Below are positions 1 to 11,040 of a stretch of 64,000 bases of DNA, one piece after another (position 1 is the first letter of the stretch; every line of letters starts with the position of its first letter). This DNA is from Hemerocallis citrina (Eukaryota > Streptophyta > Magnoliopsida > Asparagales > Asphodelaceae). The stretch lies in NCBI GenBank assembly GCA_017893485.1, contig CM030362.1:265403073-265467072 (forward strand). Direction: 5' to 3'. The notes under the pieces are model-generated. The model was not told the DNA's origin. It worked only from the letters and a program-made list of their open reading frames with translations, and searched no databases. A program made the translations under genes and the position numbers.

Positions 1-887
1 ATGATTCTAATATTTAGTACATAGTGAAGAGGTGATGAAAGTGAGAGAAAAACATAAGTATGAGAACTAGAGTTTACGGTGCGGGTGTGTGAGCCGCAGA
101 ATGCATGCTTGATGAGTCAAGACATGGCGCGGGCACAACTCAGAATGATCGGACTTTAGTCACGCTTGTGGGATGCTTTGGTGACTGCAAGAGGATCGTG
201 TTCAGGGAGGAGGCTGAATTGCCGCAGAATGCATACTTGATGAGTCAAGACATGGCGCGGGGTTTCCCTCCAGGGTCCAGGATACGTGCTTGTACTCATA
301 GATCATCTAGGATACTCACTGTAATTACAGAAGTAGAGTAAGTCATGGCGAGGGATTGAATCCTACAAAAATGAAGAACGGTTAAGAGGCCTGCCCTCGG
401 ACCTATGTAGTATGGGATGCATAGAATCCGAACAAGTGCGCATTAGTGTCATATAAATTAAATAATTGCATCAAGGATTAAGTGCACGATCACGACACGA
501 CATCATTAAGATTTTTCCCCTTTACTTTAATTGTTATGTGAACAAGTTTGTGATCTGTTAAGAAATGAGATTCATTATACTGTTTCTGGCATAGAGAGGA
601 TGGCCATGTATAATTATCGTCGGTTGAATAAACTGACGTACCCACAGTTTGTATGCAGGTAAATCACATGTAAAGAGGAATGGATGCATAAAGATTTTAT
701 CATGTTGTTGTACATTTATGTAATTGTTGTATATTTTTACTTCCGCTGTGCAAATGTAAATGTAAAATATGATGTAACTCTGATGTACAGAAAAAGTTTA
801 TATTTCCTTGTAAAGTTGTACTGAAGTAAGTGAAAAGATCCTGTAGAACATCTCGAATTCAGTGTATTTGGGATTCGGGGCGTTACA
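1..887 (+). repeat. 3' part of a gypsy-type (Tekay/Del-like) LTR, cut by window start
   Basis: The piece ends in GGCGTTACA at 887. Read on the minus strand this is TGTAACGCCCCGAAT, the type of terminus seen on several other LTRs in this window. Its content matches the LTR at 50387-54146 in opposite orientation: both share a block with GATGAGTCAAGACATGGCG (seen at 110 and 239 here, and inverted near 51170), the CATGACTTA block near 345, and the stretch on either side of GACGTACCCACAG near 640. By analogy with that LTR, transcription would run left to right and 887 is the LTR 3' end. No tRNA primer-binding site follows 887, so this is a 3' LTR or a solo LTR rather than a 5' LTR. The short ORFs inside are not coding. 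Assignment to Tekay rests on terminus style and LTR length only. Confidence 0.7.
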
Positions 888-1054
888 ATTTTCTTTAGTT
901 CCAGCCGATAAGCCAAGTAAAATAAGAATCTTCCTACTATGCCACAAAAAAGACCATTTCCGGACGAATCAGTGCTTTCTCTTAATCGTAGTGAAGATTC
1001 CTTAGGTTTTCCATCGATTAGTAAAGCAAAACTAACCGAAGTGAAGGTATTCAT
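888..1054 (-). pseudogene. possible LINE reverse transcriptase scrap
   Basis: Minus-strand translation gives a stretch with SVSFALLIDGKPKESS, which resembles the part of plant L1 reverse transcriptases just before the GLRQGDP motif (a VSFSVLINGxP-like pattern). The downstream motif itself is not preserved and the similarity is short. It abuts the LTR end at 887, which may have inserted into it. The call is weak. Confidence 0.3.
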
Positions 1055-1559
1055 TCAAGCAGTAATGGCATACTGATATAAAAAGATTCTTTCTATTTTG
1101 TTTGGATGAGGTGGGTGACACCTTCCAAGACTGAGTGATGGTAGGGCCCCTTATGAGTTGTTTACCTGGTTTTATACCAAAAAGCATTACTACGTAGCAG
1201 TACGTCCTCCAAGGTGTTGTGAACGACGTCTTCTCCGGATCTTCTTTCGCAAACGTCGAAGAAATAAGAGGAGAGCAAAGCACCAACGGCACGCGAAGCG
1301 CATGCGGAACGGGCACGAAGAAAAAAAAAAAAGAATGTATGCTAATGAAACATATCCATATTAAACACATCAACACATCATTACGACAAATTCAACCATG
1401 TCAACTGACCATAGTTTACTAGCAAGCATATTTCTTCAAATCATTTAATTACTTAACTCTATTTTTGGACACAAAACAACCGTCTTGCAAAAACTCTATA
1501 AATTCTAATATTTATCAAAAATAAGATTATTTCTTAGATTCATATAAAACCTAAATGAG

Positions 1560-2230
1560 TCTACTACAATTTTGTAGTTAATAACATTTCAATTTAACCT
1601 CAATTGTTCGATCTAATTCTACAAACGAACCGAAACTAATTAAGTGCTCAGATTCTGGAACTGTTAAAGTTCTGCAACTGTTCATTTTTTGTAAAAATCA
1701 TAATAAATCACACACTTCACAAAAATTAGTGTTCTTTAGCTAAAATTAAAGGTATTAAAATCTACTATAACTTTATAGTTATAAGTTTCTCCAAAATATG
1801 GTGTTTATATACCTGATTTTTCAAAATCTATAGTAGGATCGAATTGTTATACAGATTCAGCTGCTGCTAAAATACTGTCACGTGTTTGTTCTTGTAAAAT
1901 TCATTATGAATTTCATACTTCATGAAACTTGGTGTTCTTTAGCTCAAATTAAATGTATACAAGTCTACTATAACTTTGTAGTTATAAGTTTCTCCAAAAT
2001 ATGGTATCTATATACCAGAATTCTTCAAAATCTATAGTAGGGTCGAATTGTTATACCTGCTGAAATACTGTCACGTGTTCATTCTTGTAACATTCATTAT
2101 AAATTTCATACTTCATGAAACTTGGTGTTCTTTAGCTCAAATTAAATGTACGCAAGTCTACTACAACTTTTTAGTTATAAGTTTCTCCAAAATATTATGT
2201 CTACATGCCTGAATTCTTCGAAATCTAGTG
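1560..2230. repeat. three diverged tandem copies of a ~200-bp unit
   Basis: The phrase ATAAGTTTCTCCAAAATAT recurs at about 1781, 1984 and 2177 (spacing 203 and 193), each time preceded by a CTACTA(T/C)AACTTT block and, in two copies, by CATGAAACTTGGTGTTCTTT. A fainter fourth start lies near 1560. AT-rich units of this type occur inside gypsy-type LTRs, and this array probably belongs to the minus-strand LTR that starts at 3448. Confidence 0.75.
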
Positions 2231-2805
2231 TATGGTCATACTACAATTGTATATAAAGTTTCCAAACCAGTAGTCACTTTCAAATTTAATTAAAATACTA
2301 AATGAAATCCAAATACCACAAAATTTTGTGGAGATGTTATAGACTCATATTAGTTTCACCTACAGAAATTTCATCTTCAAATTCCTTGTAGTTAATGAGA
2401 AATAAATTTTCGTAGGTGTGCTCAAAATTTGGAACAACAACTATAAGTTAACCTTTTTATTGCATCAATTCCTAAATTTTTTTATTATCACAATTCTACA
2501 CAATTCATTAACATAACTTATACTCAATTCAATCAATCTAAAATGAATACTTATTCATAAGTCGAGAAGTAGTTACCCACTTAATTGTTTCCGAAATTCA
2601 ATCGCTTCTAGGCTCGGGAGGGAAAGAGGCAGCAAGGCAGTAAGTTGGTTGGTTGTTTGGAGTTCGAAAGAGAGGCTTGCGGGTGGTGGTGTTGGCCGTC
2701 AATGGAGGAAGAAGAAGGTCGGTGCTCCGGGATGAGTTGAGAGAGACAGGTCATAGGATGGAGATGAAGAAGGAGAAGGAGATAGTGAATGAGTTGGGGT
2801 GGAAT

Positions 2806-2808
<3 letters not shown>

Positions 2809-2874
<66 letters not shown>
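2809..2874. repeat. compound microsatellite (AT)n(AG)n
   Basis: An uninterrupted AT run to 2840 is followed directly by an AG run to 2874. It lies within the probable minus-strand LTR. The ORFs through it are low-complexity artefacts. Confidence 0.95.
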
Positions 2875-2876
<2 letters not shown>

Positions 2877-2893
2877 GGCTAGTTTGTAAAGGA

Positions 2894-2977
2894 GATGGAA
2901 TAATTATTGGATGAGTTAGGGTTGAGTGTAGTGTAGATGGAATAATTATTGGATGAGTTAGGGTTGAGTGTAGTGTA
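2894..2977. repeat. perfect 42-bp tandem duplication
   Basis: The unit starting GATGGAATAATTATTGG occurs twice back to back, beginning at 2894 and 2936, with no visible differences. This indicates a recent slippage duplication. Confidence 0.9.
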
Positions 2978-3532
2978 TGTTTGTTTATGAATGTTGAAGA
3001 TAGGGAGGAAAGCATGAGAATAAGAAGAAAATGAGAAGAAGAAGAAAACACGGGAGGGTGAGAAGTTTGGGGAGTGCTAGGGAATGGTGAGTACGGGAGT
3101 AGGATTTAGGATTAATGAGGTTGATAATTGGAGGGGGTGATAATTAGTGTTTGTGTGTATGATAATTGGTGAGTATGAGAAAGAATATGTGTTTGTGTGT
3201 GTGTAAAAATAGATAAAATTGTACATATGAAAAATATATATAAATGTATCATAAAGTATTTGAGTTGGCTTAGATAAGAGAAATGAATTTCTAGAGAACG
3301 AAAAAATGTATAAACAATCGAAATACAAAATATGTAGAATATTAATACGAGTAAATACATTACGGATATTACCCGTATTGGTACACAATACATGTGTGCA
3401 ATATATATGGGACATAATTGTCATAATTCAATTGTGCGAGGTATTACACATGCACTAGCTCATTAATAAACTGTTGTTGTTTTATTGAACTCTCTCTTCT
3501 TCTTTTTTAGATTTTGTTTATTAACATACACT

Positions 3533-3700
3533 AGTTCACAATTTATACTAGTTCACAATTTGTTATTTGTGTTATTTAGAACTCTCTTTACTTGTTTTGT
3601 AGAATTTTTTTCTATAATATACACTAGTTCATAATTTGTAGTTTGTGTTTTTTAGCTATTTCTTTTTTTTTAGATTTTTTTTAAACATACATACACAAGT
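3533..3700. repeat. short repeats upstream of the hAT relic
   Basis: ACTAGTTCA(C/T)AATTTG-type phrases recur at about 3533, 3549 and 3623, with a weaker copy near 3693. They fill the 200 bp before the hAT-like ATG at 3711. Subterminal repeats of this kind are common in hAT elements and can be transposase-binding sites, but that role is an inference. Confidence 0.6.
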
Positions 3701-3710
3701 TCATAATTAG

Positions 3711-4930
3711 ATGGCATCAAACAGATCAAGCGGTAGTGGCTATAGCAAAGAGTCGGCCTCATCTCGTCGCATTCATTTCATTCCACAAATAGATAGTGAA
3801 GAAATATTTAAAATTTTTGATAGTATTCCCAATTTTAATGATATTCCCCACACACACATAGATGATGTAATAGTAGAAAACATAGATTCATAAGACACGA
3901 AAAAAGCCCCTTCTCAATCTCGTAAATCAAGAGGACCCACTTCCGAAGTACACAAATATTACACTTTTGTCCCTTCTCAAAATGATCAAAGTGTAGGACT
4001 TTAAGATTTGTAATAAATGTGAGACACCATACAAGTTTAAATTAGGTGCAAGAACAGGTACACTTACGAGACGCTTAGATAAATGTCAACCTGAATTAAC
4101 ACAAGACACGCTAACACAACAAAAGATAAGCCCTTGGACCGGTCACGTAGATAGTCATAGCAACTATCACGATATCGTTCGTAGAAAATGACTAAATTAG
4201 TAATTATGGATGAATTACCTTTTTCGTATGCCGAAAATAGGAATTTAGATAGTTTTAACTAAACCGCATTAAACCCCCATTATAAACGAATAGCTAGGAA
4301 TGTAGTTAAGGGAGATTGTAAATTAGTCTATGAAGAGGCTAAGGAGATGTTAGTTGCAACATTGATATCACTAGATTGTAGGGTTTCTTTGACATGTGAT
4401 AGTTGGGTAGACATTACCGACGTATCAATGATGTGTGTAACATGTCATTGGATAAATTCCGACTGGTTACTGAGGTTTATTTCTTTTGGATTTGTTAGGT
4501 ACCCACATAAGGGTGAGATAAATGCAACACACATTACGGATGCATGTAATAAATTTGGTATTATGATAAAGTTTTTGCTTTTGATTTTGATGACACCTGT
4601 AATAATACTAAGACAATTTCTAATTTGAAAATCACTTTAAATCTTATAGAACCCGATATTTTTTATGTAAGATGTGCTTGTCATATTTTAAATCTTTGTA
4701 CAATACATACTAAAATACGGACACGATAAGATTAGTGCAATGAGAAATTGTGTTAATTTTATTACTTTGAGTGGTCCTACATATCAAGCCTTTCATGATT
4801 GGTATCAACTTAGGGGCATTACATTTAAACATTTTCCTAAAGCGTTTTAAGTAGTGATGAATGAAGATTCAAGATGCATTACGGATCAAGTATTTCAAAT
4901 AATTGAAAATTTTAGGGTAATGAGATTATG
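3711..4930 (+). pseudogene. decayed hAT transposase (BED-finger / RICESLEEPER type)
   Basis: An ORF begins at 3711 with a serine-rich start and ends at a stop at 3891. Downstream, several frames carry scattered hAT landmarks. These include a BED-finger-like segment (CNKCETPYKF near 4010, then LTRRLDKCQ near 4065), the core segment VSLTCDSWVDITDVSMM near 4385, and VRCACHILNLC near 4670, which is the usual hAT RCxxHxLNL signature. Stops at about 4190 and 4260 and several frameshifts break it, and the C-terminal dimerisation region is not recognisable. Intact transposases of this family are about 650-700 residues. This copy cannot make an active protein. No terminal inverted repeats were identified. 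Confidence 0.8.
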
Positions 4931-5656
4931 TATTTAAGTTAAGTAAAAGTACACAACAGTAATCCAATGTTTTCTCTTCAATCTAAATATAGGTCATCTC
5001 GAACTCTAAAGTCTATACTTCTGTAACCCCTGTTTCACCAAATCCGTATTTTATGTGTATTTTTCTATATTTAAAATTTTTGTAAATTAATTTTTCTGCT
5101 TTCAAATTCTTTGTTAAAATGTGTTGTTAGATCTTCTGTTAAAACCTATTTTTAATCAATAGTTTATTTATAACTAGTTCCCAATAATTTTTTTTTTATA
5201 ATACAAATATTTTTATTATGCTTTGGATTATTATGTTTATGTTTATGATTTTTTTTATGATTATTGTTATTTTTGTTATTCGTGTTATTTTATTTTTTAC
5301 TCTTGATTATTGATGAAAAATTCTATTTTCTATTGTTATTTGTATTTGTAGTATTTCAAATAATTTCTATCTTGTAGATTAATATATATTTTGATATATA
5401 ATCCTACTTTTATTTATTACTTTATCTATTCGATTTGATCTTTTATTTAAATCTTATTTTAAAACCCTAATCCTATTCCCAATCCTATTGTTGATCCCTA
5501 ACAGATTTACCAAAGCTAAATTAAATTCAATCCTATTTTAAATCCTATGCCATTAATCCATATCAATACCCATTAAACAATCCTATTACTACTCCTGATT
5601 ACCCACAACCCAATTACCCATTAACCCTACCCCTTATATATATCTCTCATCCTTCT

Positions 5657-6020
5657 CTCTCTCCCTAAACCCTACTCCTAAACCCTAGCCTCCACCATAT
5701 AATTCCTAGTCTCTCTCTCTTGGTGTTCTCTTGTGGCCGCAAGCCACTATTTTCATCATCCCTCTTGGATCATCTCTCTTTTGGTGGAATTGTTCGTGTG
5801 GAGATTTTCGCTCAAGGTTGCTTGGACTCATCCCTAAACCCTAATCCTAAACCCTAATCCTAAACCCTAGCCTCCACCATATAATTCCTAGTCTCTCTCT
5901 CTTGGTATTCTCTTGTGGCCGCAAGCCACTATTTTCATCATCCCTCTTGGATCATCTCTCTTTTGGTGGAATTGTTCGTGTGGAGATTTTCACTCAAGGT
6001 TGCTTGGATTCATTCGTTCG
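5657..6020. repeat. 182-bp tandem duplication with telomere-like CCCTAAA motifs
   Basis: The segment running from CCCTAAACCCTA through CTCTTGTGGCCGCAAGCC to GCTCAAGGTTGCTTGGA occurs twice, offset by 182 bp, with a few substitutions (for example TGGTGTTCTC against TGGTATTCTC). Between the copies the phrase CCTAAACCCTAAT is reiterated. These telobox-like motifs lie just downstream of the putative TATA box, in the leader of the LTR. Confidence 0.9.
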
Positions 6021-7844
6021 TGGATTTTTGTTCGTGGATTTTGCTCATTGTCGGGAATCCATTCCCGTTATTCTTGATTTTCGGCGTTCTTCATCTTCGG
6101 TTAAGGCAAGTAACTTGTACTCCAATTCCTTTGTTAGATACAAGTCAAAAATACCACCTATAGTGTAGTTGGGTTCTAGAGTCAATTCGTGTGTGTGGTA
6201 TCTTTGATGAATTTTGTCTCTATTGTGAAAACTTGACCATAGTTGCCTCATGACACAATATGGACATGAATTAACTTAGGTTTTGCCCGTTCTTGATTTG
6301 ATCATGTATGTGAGACTTCTTGTGAGAATTTGGGTATTTGTGGAGAACCATGTGATAGACTTATTTTAGATATGTTAATTTTCCTATTTCATGATGTTTG
6401 GACACTTGGTAGACTCGATTTCATATTTGGTTGTGTTTTGAACAAGTTTTTTATGATATATGTTGAGTTGTTGTTGAAGGGAAAAATCTGTATTTTGTCG
6501 CTGATCTAATTTGTTTACTGTTTTGGACTGTCTTGAAGTCAGTAACTTAATTTCAGCATAAAACATGAGTTTTAGAGAATTTCGTCTATTTTCCAACCCC
6601 TCTGACCTTGCTCGATTTCTTTTTTGTATGTGTGCGTTATGACTGTTTTACTACAGAGGTGTCGATCTTTTCCAGATTTCATTTTCGATGATTTTGATGA
6701 CTAAATAATTTTGATACTTATGCTATACATTATTTTGATCTGAAGCTTTGGTCAGTTTTTCTATATCTACTTAGGAATTACCCAGAATTTTGATGGATTT
6801 TATTGATGAGTTTTATGTGCCGTTTCATGCTCGTTTATGAAAACTATACTTGCTGTATTTTACTCGCTGTTCTGTAAAGAATAGTATTTTCACCCTGATT
6901 CCTTTTATTGTATGAAAAATATTTGTGAAATATGAAAGTTAGTATATTTTATCTATTTTCATATCTCTTTGGTGGATTTGGATTTCGTTTCTTTCGTTTC
7001 ACTGGTTGCGACATATTATAGTTTTTGTACAGCAGTGTTGGGAGTTCCAGATTTGCCAAACTCACGTCTATTGATGTTTTCTTATTTTTGATGACTAATC
7101 TAATTTTATTGGAAAATTATGAAACTTTATATTTAGATACTGGACATATAAGGGAATACCCCAGATTTTTCGTGAATTTATTTATTGAGTTTTCATGCTG
7201 TTTTCCTGCTCTTGAATTTGTTTTCCTGATTTCTGGCTGAACCTATTTTCTGTATTCAAATCAGTTTTGAGCTATATTTTTGTGAATTAATATATGACTT
7301 ATTTATACTCGCTGAATTCGGTTGGGAGTCTATTTTCTAGAAGTTTTGACGGATTCAGATTTGCATACTTGTAACACTGGGAATCACTGTTTTACTACAG
7401 TGTGGTCTTGCTGTCCTGAACTTGAGATTTGGCTATATTAGTCTTTTATGAGATATCTTGCACTCGTACATGTTTATCTTGCAACTTGCACTTGTTACAT
7501 GATCATGTCATGTTCTTCTTGATATATTTTGTACATATACATGCTTGTTTGAGAATAATAATAAATAACCAAGTCGGGGTTTTTAATGGGAAAGATCTAG
7601 TAGTGGATAGTTCAGAAACGTGTACTCGGAAGGAGACTTGTGTTTCCTGTATTACATGTTACCGATCAAGTTAAATTCTGTTACCGATCAAGTTTACCGA
7701 CCAAGTTCTGTGATTTTGTGATTTCCCAAGTACACTGTCATGTATGGTCCCCTATGAAATCTAAAACGAAATTACATTGACTGTAGCAACCATGTAGTAA
7801 AAAGATGGATGCATGAAGTGCTACCTCGATAGTAATCACTATAA

Positions 7845-8115
7845 GACTTGATACATGATCCTTGAACATGATACTTGAACATGATACATGCTTGCTTGAC
7901 ACTTGACTACATGATACATGAGACTTGTTTACATGAGACTTGATACTTGACACTTGATGCTTGTTTACATGATCCTTGTTCATGACTCTTGATATATGTT
8001 ACATGATTACCTGTTTACTGGTATACCTGTTACCTGATATATGTTACATGTTTACCTGTTTACCTGTTTACTTGATACTTGATACATGTTACTTGTACCT
8101 ATTAGTATACCATGC
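7845..8115. repeat. degenerate short tandem array rich in ACTTGATACATG / TTACCTG
   Basis: Units of about 8-14 bp such as CTTGATACATG, CATGATACTTG, TTTACATGA and later TTTACCTG repeat irregularly for ~270 bp. The array lies in the downstream half of the solo LTR and has no coding meaning. Confidence 0.85.
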
Positions 8116-8677
8116 TACTTGTTTCTATTTTCCTGATTCATGCTAGATATTATATTTCTGTTGACACACTTATACCATGCTATGCTTATTACTTAGAATA
8201 ATTTATCCCCTGTTCTTGTATCCTACATTATAAGTGGCCCGTAACTTGCAATTGACGGGTACTTGAATTCTTTTTTCTTCTCTTTCAAATTCACGAATTG
8301 CAGATCAGGATGGTCAGCTGCCCGATGGAGTATGTGATCTAAAATTCTAGTTGGCTGGAGCTTTTGCTATGTTCATTTATTTCCTGTTGCTCATTTTGAA
8401 CATCTGTTACTTGTATTCTTTGTGTTTGGGCAGTATGACCCAGGATTTTGACTTATTCAGATCATGACTATTTGAGATATATATATTTGGTTTCAAGTAT
8501 TCTTGTTTGTATTTTGGTTCATATGTGCATGTGGTTGATTCTTTTGCTTCCGACTATGATGATTCTTGTGAATGTTGTAAAGATTTCTTGAACAGCTTAT
8601 GGATGATGAAAATCATTCGCTGGGCATTTGTCGCGTATCCGTATTCCGTATTCTCTTTTGAGAAGCGAGGCGTGACA

Positions 8678-9337
8678 ACTTTCCTCAACTTGTATTTTGA
8701 AATTCAATCACTTTGAATGAAATGTTACTTATCTATCTGATTATATTTTAAATTTTGGAATTCATTGAAATTTTTTAATATATGAATCTTTCCATTTATT
8801 CTATATGTTCTTACAATTGTTGTCTTTATTCAATCACCTAAAATTTATGCATATATTATACACTATTCAACAACAACAATAAAAAAGAAAAAAGAAAAAA
8901 AAACCCAACCCGCCTAGGCCCAGCCCAGCCCTTAAACCCACTCCAACCCGGCCTAACCCAGCCCGCAAAATCCACCAACCTACCCAGCCTAGGCTCGGGA
9001 CCGAGCCAAACCCACCGGTCTTCAGCCCAGGTGGCCCGAATGTCACCACCAAGAACACCCAAAGTTTATCCTAATTATCAAATAGCAACCGAACTTTTTA
9101 TAGTACCCAAAGTTTATCATTATTTCCAAATAGCACCCAAAAATTCTCACACTTCTTCTGCTAAAAAATTAACAGAAATAATTTTTGGGGAATTAAGGTA
9201 AACTTAGGATGCTATTTGGGTATAATAAAAACTTTATGTGCTTTTTAGAAATAAAGGTAAACTTAGAATGCTATTTGGTCCTTAACCCTAAAATAAAAAG
9301 GTAACCTCATCAAAAAGTTGTATGTAAATAGGTTCAT
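8678..9337. other. no gene seen; GCCCA-rich and MITE-like segments
   Basis: The stretch 8905-9050 is strongly biased to AACCCAGCCC-type words and is low complexity. From 9057 to 9290, CCCAAAGTTTATC and GCTATTTGG phrases appear in both orientations, suggesting a diverged TIR element, but its ends could not be fixed. Nothing here supports a protein. Confidence 0.5.
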
Positions 9338-9728
9338 AATGTTTTTTTTAAGGGAAAGGTGGAGAACAGCCATCCTGTTTCATTAATAAGGGGTTAATAA
9401 AACAAACTCGGAGTACTGAGAAAAATACAAAGTCCTACTAAACAAAATAAAACTCAATACATAGAATCCGCATGAACATCGAGGTGAGACAAACAGAAAG
9501 TCATAAGCAAGCTCCCACCAAAGGAACAGCCCCAACATCCCCCCATCAAACCCTGAGGAGTGAGGGTCCATCACCAGAAATAGGACAGATGAAGAAATCG
9601 GACAAATGAACAGAGCTGGATCTCCAATCAATCAAAATTCTCTCTAGATAAATCTCACTCTCTTATCTTGTTAAGTAGCATCGCATTTCGTTCATTATCA
9701 CATCTTGTTAAGGAGCTGCTTCTCCCAG
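9338..9728 (-). mobile_element. 5'-truncated LINE tail with target-site duplication
   Basis: The minus strand reads through a TTATTAATGAAACAGGATGG-type tail into AAAAAAAA (the T-run at 9342-9349), a typical end of plant L1 elements. Identical AAATAGGTTCAT flanks lie at 9326-9337 and 9729-9740, a 12-bp target-site duplication. The copy is only about 0.39 kb, so it is strongly 5'-truncated and holds no domain. The pre-insertion locus continues into the sequence downstream of the RPB10 exons. Confidence 0.7.
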
Positions 9729-10217
9729 AAATAGGTTCATGAAGTTGATCAGTATGAATTTCAAATTGGATCTTCCATCATCCAATCTCGCCTCTGATAT
9801 CGACATGATTGATATTTCTGAAAGTACGACCTGCCAATTGATATCCCAAATATAAGTTGATCTACTGGAATATATAGTTCCACAGTTGAACAGCATATCA
9901 TTGACAGTAATTGCCACAATTTACAGATTTCCATCAAAGGATAACAAAAACACAAATCAAAATTCTGAGCTAATTGAATAGCAGCATACCAAATGGTTAT
10001 ATAACCATCTCAAACACAATTTTCATAATCTGATTACAAACAGAAAGGAAGTATGGAAGGATAAATCCATAACCACGAGTACAGTTTAGAATTAAGAAAT
10101 GTATTCTAGGTTCAACATGACTAATAGTTACAGCACTCACTACTACCAATTTCCTGCACAACTATAGATAACAAACTTAAAGGCTTCTTCATCTCCACGC
10201 TATCTCGGGATGTATCT

Positions 10218-10785
10218 CTAAGCTTGAGGGTCATTCTTCTCCAGAGCTGTTTCATAAACCAAATATTAAATCCCCAAACATTATAAGAAAATCGAAGTGA
10301 GATGTAAAACAATAAAACGGTGACCTGCTTATTAAAGTCGGTTGCTTGTTTCTATAATTGTTTAAGGTTCTTCCATATTAAAGATGCAACAAATAGCAAC
10401 TAAAACAAGGAAAACACTAAACTGGACAAAATCCAGAAGCTGACTGAATACTTAAGCCTCTGATCAAAATGAAAATATTTGACCAGTATGCAGAGTTAGA
10501 GTTGCTGTGAAGTTGTTTTAGCTTTTTAAGTTCCAGAATGCAAAGTTGTTTGAGGTTGTTTTTTCAATATTGGTTTGCTCTTGTTTTATGGATGCTCGTC
10601 ATTTTTTATTTGTATCTTTTCAAGTTTGGTTGTCTAGTAGCAGACCAATCTAAAGTCATTTCATAGGAAGAATATTGAGTCAGAAATTACTGTTGTAGTT
10701 CCGGAGCTTTTCGATGAGGTCGACATGGGTCATAAGCATCCTTCTGCAGCAGTAGCGAACCAGACCCAGAGCATCAAGAGCATCT
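10218..10785 (-). CDS. NRPB10: RNA polymerase subunit RPB10 (RPABC5), last two exons
   Basis: Two minus-strand exons join cleanly. The first, 10785-10691, follows an acceptor TTTTTCAG and encodes [20 protein letters not shown] plus [14 protein letters not shown] donor follows at 10690. The second, 10246-10218, follows an acceptor ending AAACAG and encodes TLEKNDPQA and a TAG stop. The intron is 444 nt. RPB10 is a roughly 71-residue zinc-binding subunit shared by nuclear RNA polymerases I, II and III (and by IV and V in plants). The invariant [11 protein letters not shown] block holds two of the four zinc ligands (the CC pair) and is intact. The N-terminal exon or exons, with the first CxxC, were not found upstream to about 16 kb. 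Either they are far away, or the 5' end has been lost and this is a fragment. The reading frame and splice sites are undamaged, so purifying selection on this copy is plausible. The Stowaway MITE at 11041 would lie in its upstream intron. Confidence 0.85.
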
Positions 10786-11040
10786 CTGAAAAATGAGCAA
10801 ATTTTGTTATTCTTCTCTGTCAAAAAAGATGAAAAAAGGAAACATGCATGCTACCAAAGTTCAATTGCACTTTTAGAACAGACCAATAAGAAATTCACCA
10901 GACATGGATCAATCACATCGTATTCAAAAAAAATTATGTATCTCAATCCGAGTTAATATGTAGAGTGCTTTTGCATTAACTTATTACTATAATGACTTTT
11001 TTGGAAATCATTATTACTATAATGTCAATGAAAAGATGTA

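Larger units (their letters stand above)
1500..3448 (-). repeat. probable gypsy-type LTR on the minus strand, left boundary unresolved
   Basis: On the minus strand a terminus TGTAATACCTCGCACAATTG begins at 3448. It is followed by a TGACAATT block resembling the start of the LTR at 54146, which reads TGTAACACCCGCAAAATTT and then a TGACAATT block. A TA-rich promoter-like stretch at 2809-2840, followed in that orientation by CT-rich leader sequence, sits where the TATA box and leader lie in the other LTR (near 53285). The far end could not be placed; no matching target duplication was found. Confidence 0.45.
5022..8677 (+). mobile_element. solo LTR of a gypsy-type (Tekay/Del-like) retrotransposon
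   Basis: The block starts TGTAACCCCTGTTTC at 5022 and ends GAGGCGTGACA at 8677, the same TG...CA style as the other long LTRs here. The flanks are ACTTC (5017-5021) and ACTTT (8678-8682), a target duplication with one mismatch. A TATA-like box (CTTATATATATCTC) lies near 5632, about 600 bp into the LTR. A pyrimidine-rich leader with CCCTAAA repeats follows. No gag-pol lies on either side, so recombination between two LTRs probably left one copy. The 3.66-kb length fits the long LTRs of Tekay elements. Small ORFs inside are not supported as genes. Confidence 0.7.

Noticed and set aside
2608..3051. 147-codon minus-strand ORF with SLSLSL and YIYIYI runs
   Set aside because: Direct translation of the (AG)n(AT)n microsatellite and the 42-bp duplication.
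8867..9062. Two overlapping minus-strand ORFs, glycine/tryptophan-rich
   Set aside because: They translate a GCCCA-rich low-complexity tract ending in poly-A. No protein family.
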